In this document: piece after piece, positions 54,501 to 64,000 of the stretch
Position numbering within the stretch: position 1 is the stretch's first letter
Layout: every line of letters starts with the position of its first letter
Assembly (NCBI GenBank): GCA_907165275.2
Contig: OU015674.1
Location: 992,001 to 1,056,000 of the forward strand
Length of the DNA: 64,000 bases
Direction: 5' to 3'
DNA from: Zygaena filipendulae
Taxonomy: Eukaryota; Arthropoda; Insecta; Lepidoptera; Zygaenidae
Position numbers and translations under genes: made by a program
The notes under the pieces: model-generated
What the model saw: only the letters and a program-made list of their open reading frames with translations
Database searches by the model: none
Told to the model about the DNA's origin: nothing

Positions 54501-57500
54501 ATGCGCTTAAACGCACGCTTAAATATGACTGAAATAATCACTCTAGACACTTTATTTTCCATTATCAATATTCTGTTTATTTCATCAGTTATTAAATTGA
54601 ATTAACATCCAGCATTTTGTGTTGAAAGCCTACTTTTAGGGCATGCCGTATGGGTAATGCTCACTCGCAAATTCTTTAGCGTCCCTTTTCACCTGCTGAC
54701 GCCTTATAGTGTTATCTACTCTCGCTCTTTCCTATGACGGCCGCTGGTGACACTTTTCTGCTCTCTCTTTTCATTCGTCCCCACTTACCGCGCTTATATC
54801 ACGCGCCATTTTGTCTATGGTGAAAAGGGGACAGGACAAGAACCCAGGTAATAGAACAATGGTCACACAATGGGTATGAAAATATGAGGCATCTTCTATT
54901 CTTCTTATGGACTTTCGTATCTGATGCATTTAGCCATTTTCATATAAAATAACGGTATTTTATAGCATCGTTTTATACGTCAGTAGGTTTATATACTTTA
55001 ATGTTTTGCGGTATAGAATTGCAAACGATAGCGCTATAGTTAGCAAAATCTTTCTCGGAGCTCTCGGAAGACACCACAAAAATCAGCTCGAAACGTCATA
55101 TTTATATCTTCTTGCGCACAACTAAATACACTTTTAACAATCTTATATCGACACGAAAAGCGGGAGTTCGTCATTTATGACGGAATCGCCAACTTCTACT
55201 CCGGCCAAAAAAAAATGCCACTAAGCTTAAGCTAGTGTTTAATTTCAGTTTTTTTCGGGATTTGGATGTATTTGTATTGCATTTATGGTCCCGTTTAACT
55301 TTGTCTCGAATGGTCGGGTCCAAAGCCCTTGAACACATTTTGACATTTAGAAAATCTCGTATAGTAAAAGTGTTCCACCATTTCCAATACGAATTTACTA
55401 AAGGTCCTTGAGTTGTTGATCTATCGATAAAGCTTATGATTTATGTATTGAATACTTAGGAAGATAATTATAATACTAGATTGGAAATTGGAATTTGTTG
55501 GTACTCCGGACCTAACCATGTCACATTATCGGAGCGAAGCGTTAAGCGACAAGCCGTTCTCCATTTTCGAACAGTTCCAAATTCTGTTTTGCAAAAAAAT
55601 GTGAAATTTTTGGCGCGTATTTTTGTTTTTGTTTCTTTCAATGTTAACGTAACGGAACAGTTTTTCGGGGATTATTCCTCAATAGTGCATGAATACATGA
55701 GATTAAAAAAAAAAAATCACGTCGACATTAGCATGGTCACTGTTGAGCAGTATGCTAAGTTTGGTTTCAATCGGTCTCACAGTGTAGGTTTACTTTTTTG
55801 ATGGCATAATGAGCTCCGCTTGCTACGCTCGCTTCGCTCCAAAAATTGTTGGAAGTGGAGTGTTGAAGTTGTTGCTATAATTTGGTTTATTTCAACGACT
55901 TGGTATCTACTATAGTGAAAATACCTACTGAATTTCTTGTCGTTTGAGCCTATAAAGTTCACGTGTTTTTTTTTTTCAAATTTTCTAGTATAATGTAAAT
56001 TAGAATATTTTTTCTGAAGCTGTTTCAGAACACAATAAATTATTTATTTATTAATATTAATTTGCTTTATATTCGGACGCAGGTCCAAAAAAACTAGAAT
56101 CGCCTGAGTCTGGTAACCGTTCCTTATTAACTTTAATCATAAACATAGTAAAAATGGGGACGTTAATTGTAACTATGTTTTTCAAATGAACAATAAAATT
56201 CATAACTTAGACCGTTACCAGCACATGGCAGCTCCGTGTGACGTCACACCCCCCACACCCCTCGCCCGGCGGTATCGATCGACGCCTTCACCCCGCACCT
56301 CTCCCCCTTCACACCGCTCAGTACACTATACAGACGCTGTTCCGTCCTAGATGTACTTGGGGTACCCAGCTATACCTACATATACGCGTACATTTCAGGG
56401 CTTTCTTAGGGGATTGACTTTCATAAATTAACGCTTTTGTGTGAATTTCTAGGACCTGCTCTTGAAACAGTTGAACGGTATAAAAATTGATAACCAATCC
56501 TAATTTGAAGGGTCCACTGCAAAAATGATGAATGTCCTTTGTGTTTTGTTTTAAGATCATTGGGTTTTAAGTAATGCCAATTCCAGTAATGCCATTCGGT
56601 TACTTGACTATGTAGTTAGAAATCTTGTTTACAAAATATGTTTTTAATATTTTGGCCACACGGCAACGCTCAACGTCACAGGTGTTCACATTTTTTTATC
56701 TTCAAGAATTAAATGTTTTTGGACATTCATCATTATTGCAGTGGACCCTTCATTTGAAATACAGAATAATATTAATTGTAGTATTTTTTAATAATAATAA
56801 TCCACTTCACAACACAGATTTACTTGATCCCACAGTAAGCTATTATTAGCTTGTGTCGTGGAAACCAAGCAAACGTGGTATATACTACATAGAATTACAT
56901 ATAGGTATACTATAGATATATATAAACATACCCAAACTAGAAAATGAAACCCTGTGTTCGTCACACAATATGCTAGCACATTATTTTTTTACTGATAATA
57001 ACAAAACGTTCAATCAAAGAAAACATTAGTTTTAACGTCGCGTGTAGAATAAAAGATCAATTGACGAGTGGAAAACCATAGAAGTACCAACAAGTTTCAA
57101 AACGGAAATTGATGATTGATTCTCTTTCCATTTCTTTACTGAAAAATAAATTAAATATTGAGTAATAATTTTCTATTCAATACATTGCATTTTGATACAT
57201 GGTGTTTCTCCAGAATCATTAAAACAAAATTCAGTTATTCATCATTTCTTAAAGATATCACTTGTACCACTATGGTTTTAAACCCTACAATTCAGATTAC
57301 TTTTTTCTCATTCAGAATTTAATCATACTGAAGATATAGAATTAATACTCCCAAAACCATTTTAGATCTCCCTTCGCGGTAATTTACCCTTGAATTGCTT
57401 ATTGGTAATTTTACATGTAAATATACACTAGCCTCATATAATGTTTCAACGAGATGAAGAAAAACTAGGTATAGGTAAAACCTTGTAGGTATTGGTCGTA

Positions 57501-60500
57501 TCCTCAACTTGATCGTAGACTCTTGTGCACTAATTTCTTTTTTCGCAATAATTTAAGTCGTAATAATTGCCTAGGGTGTTCGTCAGTTTTGGGTTCAATA
57601 TTTTGACATTATGCTCGTACTCGTATGGAACTAGATTTCTATAGCTTTATTATGCAGATTTCTATTTTTAAGGTGGCATTCGAGGAAATTTTTCAGTGTT
57701 GGAATCATCGTGTAGGATTCACTGAGTACTTTGGCCTAATTATTTTTGACTAATCTAAACTTATCAAATTGTATAAAACATATTTATATAAATACTTTAA
57801 ATAATCCAAAAAATAACCGATCCAATAGAATTTAACTTAGAATAGATCTCCAATTAGCCGTTAATTAGTTTCAATTTTCTAATCTGTTTAAAAATCTGAA
57901 CGCATAAAAGAGGAAACTTAATGACAAATTAGTCATCGCGCTCAGCCCCAATCACCGGATCTAGAAACTTTAAATTTTTCGCATATGACCTTTTTCGCAG
58001 TATTGGCATTACTTAGAAGTTTTCGGAAAACTCAAATAGAACCACGGCAAAAAACTACTATTACATTTACTTAGTAAGACATTAAAAGAAAGAATATTAA
58101 AACACAACAAGATGTTTTCAACGCTACGGCCAATTACCAATTTAGCTGTCATATCACTTAAATAATGTGTTTATCACTATTTTATCTTAACCATGCTATT
58201 AAACAATAGTGATAGCGTTAGATATGATACAGAAACCAACCACTCTGAATAAAATTAACTAACCACTCACGAACACTTACACTCACTGAGGTAAAAAGAA
58301 AAATGACGTGGCAGTTTTGGATCTTAAGCTTTAAATCAACATTATATAAAGTACATTTTATTTTATTCCTTTATTACTTTTTGTTCTTGAATTTATTTGA
58401 GAGATTCACTACAAACAACATTTATTAGTTGTTCTTCAAAATAATCTTTTGTATAATTGAAAAAAAAAGGGTTAAAAAAATCAAATCTAATTTTGCAGAT
58501 GCACCAAATCAGCAGCAAAGTAAACAAGGCGACAATGTAAACAACATGCCCCAGCAGAATTACTGCCAGCCCATGGATTACCAGAGCCTGCAAAGTGCTC
58601 CACCAGTGCCCCAGGGCCCCACTATGTACTCTCCAGGGCCTCAGCCCCATTGGGACACAATGGCATACGAACCTGCCGGAGATATTTCTTGCTTGTGAGT
58701 CCCGCCCTGAACATGATTTCTATCCTGCCTACCACCATATACCCTTAGAAAGAGAAATTTTCCTCTCCCTGGTTAAGTTGAAAATTTATTTAAATTAATA
58801 TTTTCGTTTCGATAACGTTGATCCAGAATAATTTTTTTACTGTCAAATATGTGATCTTTAGCAATTATATTGTCCAATTGTGTTATTGTGTTAACACAAA
58901 GTTTTTACATGGATGATTTAATGATTAGATCTGAAAATGTTTTTATTTACTTTATTATGGGAATTATAGTTTGATCTATTATTGAAATTTTATTAAGAAT
59001 ACTAGACAAAAAGTTTGAGATGTAATTTTCCTGCCTCATCCTATCCTACCTTTTGGCTGCGTAGCAGTGGCATTGGTTTCTTATAGGTATAACAATGTAT
59101 CTGTCAATAGCTTGTCGCAAAGGTAAATAGTAATAATAAATAGATACATAAATATACAACATTATATATTATATAACATATATGGCTATGAATGTTTTAA
59201 CGGTTGCCTTGTAATAAGTCAACTCGTTAACTGGTGAAAGGAGAGCGGATGGATACAATTATATTTTATTTATAAATTTTATTTTACGACGATCACTTAC
59301 AAATAAATGTGTAAATTGTATAGAGATTTGCTCATATAGATGTTTCTTATTTGGATAGGCAGTATCATTTCTTATGCTTGGATCATTAACATCTCAGAAA
59401 CATTGTGATATGTCATGATAGCGTTTCGATATGGCATCGATACTGCCTGTACAAATCAGAGTTATTGTTACTGTACTAGAGAAATGTTTTAAAAGCATTA
59501 TTATTATAGCAGTAAATGTATTTTGTTAGCTTCAAGAAGCCAATATGAATGTTAGACTGCTACCGCTGCCCCCTCTCCCTCCCTTTTTATTTTCCCCCAT
59601 TGCCCGGGCTGCCATAGTTGTATTTACACATATGATTTAATAGGTGCCTGCGTGATTTCAGAACCCTTTGTTAATGTTGTTTACATTGTCGCCAGGTATG
59701 CGTTTCATAATAATACGTTTGATGTTTTAGATTATCGATAACATTTCAGAACAAGATACATTGATTTTGGAAAGTTGGTAAAATACTAGCCTTAGAAAAA
59801 TCCATAGCAACTTCGAGAACTTGTTCTAAAATGTTAAACTTTTAGTATAGTGATTTAAGTAGTTGATTTACAAATAATTAAAATGTTATGGGCATACATA
59901 CTTAGTATGTTTTTATTTACAATTTTTATTTAGATGTTCGGAAACGTAGTTGTTATATTAAATTTAATAAAAAGTACAATATTAATGGTAAAACAGTAGA
60001 AAAAATAATGCATAAGATACCTATAATAAGACGTCCACAAAACTTTCCTATATGAATAGTTCGTTTCAATGGGGAAATTTAAAAAAAAATTAAATAACGC
60101 ATTACATATTAAGTAAATGTTGGATTTTCTAACAAAAGCTGACTGCTAGACTTAACAACAGAAACTTTTCTATAAAATGGATATTTGATTGCTGGAAGTT
60201 TGGCTTCGGAGTCTCGGTACTTATCGTTAGCTAGTGTTGCTGCCATGGTTTCCAATAGTGACAGCTTTATTAGTCCATGTATTGTGGCATGATTGTTGTC
60301 TATAGATGTGTTAATAGGTGTTAGGATATATTTGTCTTGAAAGATAACTGCTATATCTATACATATAATAAAATTGTAACAGGTCGATGTCTGTACATGG
60401 GATATAAATAAGAAAAAATAAATTTTTGCGACTCTATGAGCGATATAATTTAGAATTTTTGTATGTCTGTCGGTCTGTATGTATGTTTGTTACGCTTATG

Positions 60501-63121
60501 TACGTTGTCGTGCTACGCAAAAACTGCTGCACCAAATTGAATGCGGTTTTTTTTGTTGTATTGCTAAGGGTCTAACTTAGATACTCTTGTTTCGATTTTT
60601 TCTAAATTCCATCTTGAACTCGAGATATTAAAAAAAATGCTGGTCATCCTACTTAATATTATAAATGTGAAAGTGTTGATGTTTGTTACTCAATCACGCA
60701 AAAACGGCTGACGGATTTGGATGAATTTTGGCTGTCAGGAGTACAGAAAAGGACATAGGGTGCTTATTATCCCGGAATTCCCGAGGGAACTCCGAAATTA
60801 CCGCGGGTGAAACCGCGGGGCACAGCTAGTTGATAAATAAATGGTTATTTAAAAAAACCATGATAACGCTTTTTAACGTAATAATACTAAAAGTACTGTA
60901 ACGAATAACTAATAACCCATCCTATCAAAACAGCAAGCGAAAGTATTTAAGCAAATTCAAAATTACCTGAATAACAAAGATATGGAAATTGGTTTTACCA
61001 TTATTTTATTTTTAACTAGGTAGTTTCAAATTTCTCATGGGATTGCTAGTTAATGTAATTGATTTAAAGTCAGCTTTGAAGTGTGTATAGATATTGTTGG
61101 TTTTTTAAAACAGTAATTTGCATGGATTTCAGATTTAATAGAAAAAAAAAGAATCTGGCCCTGTTTACGTTTTTTAATGACACTAGTTTTAAATTAGTTT
61201 AAAAACAACATTTTTATACAACTGATTAAAAATATTCTTCTTGTTACAGCGGCCCAGATTCCTCAGAGAGGCAGTAAGTATCAACTCCATCCTTCTCATG
61301 TCTACCTTATTTCTATAGTTGTTTATTTGTTGAGGCTAGTTCGTCTACGTCTAATGTTACGTGGCTTTTTAAATGCTACGATCCCCAATACCACCGATAC
61401 ATAGAAAGTTTGACGTTGATTTCGATCCACAATTAAGTAAAATTTTAATCTTTGAAGTGCAGAAGTTTTCTTTGGTTTTGCATGGCTTACCTATCTTGTG
61501 CCTTTAGGTACATAAATACCACTTTCCAAAATGTCCTTTTTTCATTTTTGTCTTTGGTTTGTAGTGTATGAATGATAAAATAATAATTTTTGTATTCCAA
61601 AGTACTATAAATCTAATAATGGTTTTCGCATTGCGGGCATTCCAGGTTGCAAGCGCAAGGAGGACATGGCTACGGATACCCTGCCTTCCCCGAAGAAGCC
61701 CCGTTTGGTTTTCACAGACCTCCAGCGGCGTACTCTTCAGGCTATTTTTAAAGTAATTATAAATCACAATCTATCATTGAAGTTATAAAGAGGTTTTGTA
61801 AGGTTTTAATTAGAGTTAATCTTAGAAATTACTAAAACGATTTTGAAAATTATTTCATTGATTATTATTATTTATTTATTTATCCACAAATATACCACAT
61901 GACTTATATATATATCTCGCCAACCCATAAATAAGCTGTTGGCGAGGAAGCGTATAGTCTTAATAATTATAATTGTATATTTATACTATCTAATTAACAA
62001 CTTATCTATTTACTTACTTAAACTTAAGCTGATGACGAAGCTACAGTATCCCTGACTGTTATAGGATACTATTCAGAGTTCTCGACGGAGTCTAGAAATC
62101 CATGAGGGTGAAAACGCGGTGGAACAGCTAGCCATTAGATAATTCTGCTTCTTAATCAGTCCTAAATTAAACGGCAGACTACGGAGGCTATAGCACCTGG
62201 CTATATCAACGTATAAGTGGTCCTAAAATCTATGATTGTGATACTTTTTCGAAAGTTTCTATTTTTTTTTTGAAAGCGCGTTTAAAGTCAACTAATCTAT
62301 TAATACATTGGACCCTCAAGGTGGACCTTTCTACCCTTAGAGTTAGGGTGAGCCCAAGCAATGGCAAAATTGAAAATAATGATTACTATAATATACTTGC
62401 TTTTAAATAAGTTTGCAAGAAAGGTATGTAAATATTTATCTAGGTACATACCACAGAACAGATAGAACAGAAGGCATCAACTAAGTTTAGTATGAAAAAA
62501 AAAAATACGCGTCGAATTGAGAACCTCCTCATTTTTTGAAGTCAGTTAAAAAGGTAAAGACCAGTGTCACACGTGAAACCAAAGAATCAGCACACGAACA
62601 TTCATTGACGTAACAAAATGTGTTCAGAGTCACAATAGTAACGTATTTACTTGTCCTCTGTTATCTGTAAAGTCAATTTCGAAAACAGCCTGTTGTAGAA
62701 AACATATTTGGAATGCTAGCAAAGAATGAGCATAACATTTTTGCTCATAATCATGGTCATTCCGTGATTACCTTCTCTCTGGTCATTTCCATCTGCATTG
62801 CTTCTCTAGTTTATATAATCTTTTCTCTTTGGTACGCAGGGAGTTAATAATTTCAATTGCCAATTTCCCGCATTACAGGAAACGAAGAGGCCATCGAAGG
62901 AAATGCAAGTGACAATAGCGAGGCAGCTGGGCTTGGAGCCGACGACAGTAGGTAATTTCTTCATGAACGCGCGCCGACGGTCCATGGACAAATGGAAAGA
63001 CGACGACGCGCCGACGGACCTGGACCAGCATTTGGACGGCCAGGACTTGGACAACGTGCCCAGCCTGGACTCGGCCGAGTCCGAGGAGGAGCACGACGAT
63101 CAGGACGACCATCTGTTGTGA
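50865..63121 (+). CDS. onecut: Onecut (HNF6 family) CUT-homeodomain transcription factor
   Basis: Nuclear transcription factor binding ATTGATTT-like sites; in animals it acts in neurons, sensory organs and endoderm (family knowledge). Canonical joined exons: 50865-51579, 61646-61752, 62879-63121, giving 354 residues. An N-terminal Pro/Ser-rich part carries LTPLLPLPPISTVSDKF, as in vertebrate HNF6. The single CUT domain spans about residues 160-238 (ELKRYSIPQAIFAQRVLCRS, WKWLQEPEFQRMSALRLA). The linker is GCKRKED, and the homeodomain about 254-313 has the onecut-specific Phe and Met in recognition helix NFFMNARRRS. An acidic tail follows (SAESEEEHDDQDD). Start ATG 50865 has a strong context (GCGCCATGG), with an in-frame TAG upstream at 50742. 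Optional exons at 58499-58694 and 61250-61273 are described separately. Confidence 0.95.
52860..52985 (+). repeat. GGTTCCATACCTAAAGGG-type dispersed repeat
   Basis: The sequence runs GGGTTCCATACC, ACGGGACCCTATTACTAAGA, CCGTCTGTCCATCTGTC, a pattern recurrent in insect genomes (from memory). Only one copy is in this window, so its limits are uncertain. Confidence 0.45.
53960..54070. promoter_or_regulatory. ATCGAT cluster in onecut intron
   Basis: ATCGAT at 53967-53972, 54030-54035 and 54046-54051, with GACGTCA at 54014-54020 and GC-rich flanks. Candidate enhancer or insulator. Confidence 0.35.
56225..56335. promoter_or_regulatory. CRE and GC-rich patch in onecut intron
   Basis: TGACGTCA at 56239-56246 is followed by C-rich sequence and GGTATCGATCGACG (ATCGAT 56274-56279). 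It is not part of MITE family A. Candidate intronic enhancer. Confidence 0.4.
56790..56969 (-). mobile_element. Truncated tRNA-derived SINE (family 1)
   Basis: Read on the minus strand it has the family body (AACACAGGGTTTCATTTTC, ACCACGTTTGCTTGG) and an ATT-rich tail but no tRNA-like head. It is therefore 5'-truncated. Confidence 0.8.
58499..58694 (+). CDS. Candidate alternative exon of onecut (Gln/Pro-rich)
   Basis: Acceptor TTTTGCAG and a perfect donor GTGAGT. After the phase-1 end of the CUT exon it reads DAPNQQQSKQGDNVNN, NYCQPMDYQSLQS, PHWDTMAYEPAGDISC: clearly protein-like. Its 196 nt (3n+1) shift the frame of downstream exons. If the donor is not used, TGA follows at 58696, so it could also be a terminal exon of a CUT-only isoform. 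It could instead belong to an unrelated gene. No domain is recognised. Confidence 0.5.
58701..61249 (+). other. Onecut intron
   Basis: AT-rich with a pyrimidine patch (59566-59615), a TGTATGTTTGTTACGCTTATG-type repeat near 60473-60560 and a full reverse dispersed-repeat copy (60651-60830). No further exon seen. Confidence 0.7.
60651..60830 (-). repeat. Dispersed repeat, reverse copy
   Basis: Read on the minus strand it runs from CTAGCTGTGCCCCGCGG to TTATAATATT. It is well preserved and a good reference copy for the family. Confidence 0.85.
61250..61273 (+). CDS. Candidate 24-nt onecut microexon
   Basis: It sits between a good acceptor (TTCTTGTTACAG) and a perfect donor (GTAAGT). Spliced between the CUT exon and 61646 it is in frame in phase 1 and inserts eight residues (AAQIPQRG, changing the next Gly to Ser) into the CUT-homeodomain linker. 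Mammalian HNF6 is known to have linker-length isoforms (alpha/beta). The splice sites are the only evidence. Confidence 0.45.
61646..61752 (+). CDS. onecut: Onecut exon: linker and N-terminal homeodomain
   Basis: 107 nt, phase 1/0. CKRKEDMATDTLPSPKKPR is followed by LVFTDLQRRTLQAIFK, the start of the onecut homeodomain. Acceptor GCATTCCAG, donor AAA|GTAATT. The +1 frame is also open across the exon until TAA at 61749-61751. Confidence 0.93.
61753..62878 (+). other. Onecut last intron
   Basis: AT-rich, with a TTATTTATTTAT run (61870), a dispersed-repeat fragment (62070-62135) and no other recognised element. Acceptor CATTACAG. Confidence 0.8.
62879..63121 (+). CDS. onecut: Onecut last exon: homeodomain helices and acidic tail
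   Basis: 81 codons including TGA. ETKRPSKEMQVTIARQLGLE and TTVGNFFMNARRRSMDKW complete the homeodomain. The tail is Asp/Glu-rich (DDDAPTDLDQHLDGQDLD) and ends DDQDDHLL. Confidence 0.94.
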   Translation, partial: ETKRPSKEMQVTIARQLGLEPTTVGNFFMNARRRSMDKWKDDDAPTDLDQHLDGQDLDNVPSLDSAESEEEHDDQDDHLL

Positions 63122-64000
63122 CGCCGTGTACCACAGCAACATCTTTTAGTGCTATGAAAGAAACTTGGAGTTGTTCGGTATGATTGTGAATGTTTTGGTT
63201 GTAATAATGTCATCTTTGCTTCGCCCGCCGCGGCTTGATTTCGTTGTCTACGGGGAGGAGACTTTTGGCGGCGTTTGAGCAGAGTGGACGTCAGTTTTAT
63301 CTCTTTGTTTTATAAATCAGTTAGTTTATATTGTGTAAACGTGGTGAGATTTGCATAATAGTGATCCATTAGTGATGAACAGTGTGTAGAAACAGGGCAA
63401 TAAGATGAAATGCTGTGTTCGCTCGGAGGTTGTCGTTTTACTTTAACTTTCTACAGAGCATCCCATTAAGGTTCAACTATGAAGAATTGCTTCCAGAAAT
63501 CCCGGTAAAGCATCATCCATGCATTTCAATGTAAATAACTTTAGAAAAGAAAAACATTTGAACTGGCTGTATAGACTTCGATTCCTTTGCCTTCTCCAAA
63601 AGGAGTAAATATGTCTGTGGGAAGGCAAAGGGAAGTAAGAGCATGCTATATTATGGGCCTTACTTCTGTAAGGTCACAGGTTATATACATTGGAATGTAT
63701 TGGTGATAAGTATTTCAACGCTTTACGTAACTTTTTGAAGTAACTTATCACAGTTGATACTGAATAAGTTGGAGGTTTGTATAGTAAAACGACAACCTTT
63801 TCCGAGAGTCCCATTTGAACTTACAATATTTAAATGTTTATTTCTAATCTATTACTATTTAAATTCTACCACAATTAAGTAAAGTTTGAGATCCCGCCAA
63901 ACGTCCCAGTTGATTTAAAAAAAAAATACAGCTGCCTTCGTTCTTTCTTTTTTTTCATGGGCTTTCGCAGTCAGCCAGCGTCAATTTATATTAAAATATT
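63122..64000 (+). other. Onecut 3' UTR (continues beyond window)
   Basis: AT-rich, no coding frame, no canonical AATAAA seen before the window end. An internal inverted motif occurs: ATTCCTTTGCCTTCTCC / GGAAGGCAAAGGGAAG near 63580-63635. Confidence 0.6.

Larger units (their letters stand above)
51580..58498 (+). other. Onecut intron, 6.9 kb to first candidate cassette exon
   Basis: AT-rich. It contains a dispersed repeat with ACGGGACCCTATTA (52860-52985), a CTAGGTGTTCC-type repeat (53020-53215), a LINE-like tail (53800-53870), ATCGAT cores at 53967-54051, a CRE plus GC patch at 56225-56330 and a truncated SINE (56790-56969). The open frame at 55481-55801 has no recognisable domain. Confidence 0.7.

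Noticed and set aside
55481..55801. 106-codon open frame in the onecut intron
   Set aside because: No domain, AT-rich codons, no splice signals and repeat-like flanks.

Overview
This 64 kb window is eukaryotic and almost certainly from a moth or butterfly. The background is AT-rich with many GTAGGTAC-type runs. Introns follow GT-AG rules. Copies of a dispersed repeat whose ends read CTAGCTGT(T/G)CCCCGCGG and ATAATATTAGTA occur throughout, together with tRNA-headed SINEs and small palindromic DNA transposons. The genus cannot be read from the sequence.

Two developmental transcription-factor genes lie in tandem on the + strand. Nuclear factor I (NFI) occupies 15958-36880, visible as 12 coding exons from the second coding exon onward. 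The first three exons encode the DNA-binding domain and sum to exactly 532 nt, the size of the single exon 2 in vertebrate NFI genes. The later exons encode the proline-rich transactivation part, including LPPMARPV. Exon 1 is not established; a weak candidate lies at 8720-8731. Onecut (HNF6 family) occupies 50865-63121. A first exon carries the conserved LTPLLPLPPISTVSDKF box and the CUT domain; two exons 10-11 kb downstream carry the divergent homeodomain with NFFMNARRR.

Layout: 1-8.4 kb is repeat-rich with no gene. 8.4-8.8 kb is GC-richer, with CCAAT and TATA-like motifs. 8.8-15.9 kb holds repeats and a CRE pair. 16-37 kb is NFI, whose introns hold most of the MITEs. 37.6-43.3 kb is AT-rich and poor in recognisable repeats, a plausible long NFI 3' UTR. 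43.3-50.8 kb is intergenic, with a possible promoter and first exon of an unknown gene near 46.0-46.25 kb. 50.9-63.1 kb is onecut, and its 3' UTR runs off the window.

Most notable observations: (1) The NFI stop TGA at 36878 is followed in the same frame by 227 sense codons ending at TAG 37562. The extension has about 84% GC3 in its unique part and a 16-unit Cys-His octapeptide repeat, so it is a strong stop-codon readthrough (or misread base) candidate. (2) Onecut has a candidate 24-nt in-frame microexon between CUT and homeodomain. A second candidate exon at 58499-58694 would shift the first homeodomain exon into another open frame. (3) A roughly 325 bp MITE family carries paired perfect CREB/ATF sites (TGACGTCA) about 45 bp apart; one copy ends 8 bp from an NFI exon and must supply its branch point. 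(4) NFI introns contain a 570 bp near-perfect inverted repeat and a roughly 600 bp GGGATT array just upstream of a splice acceptor.
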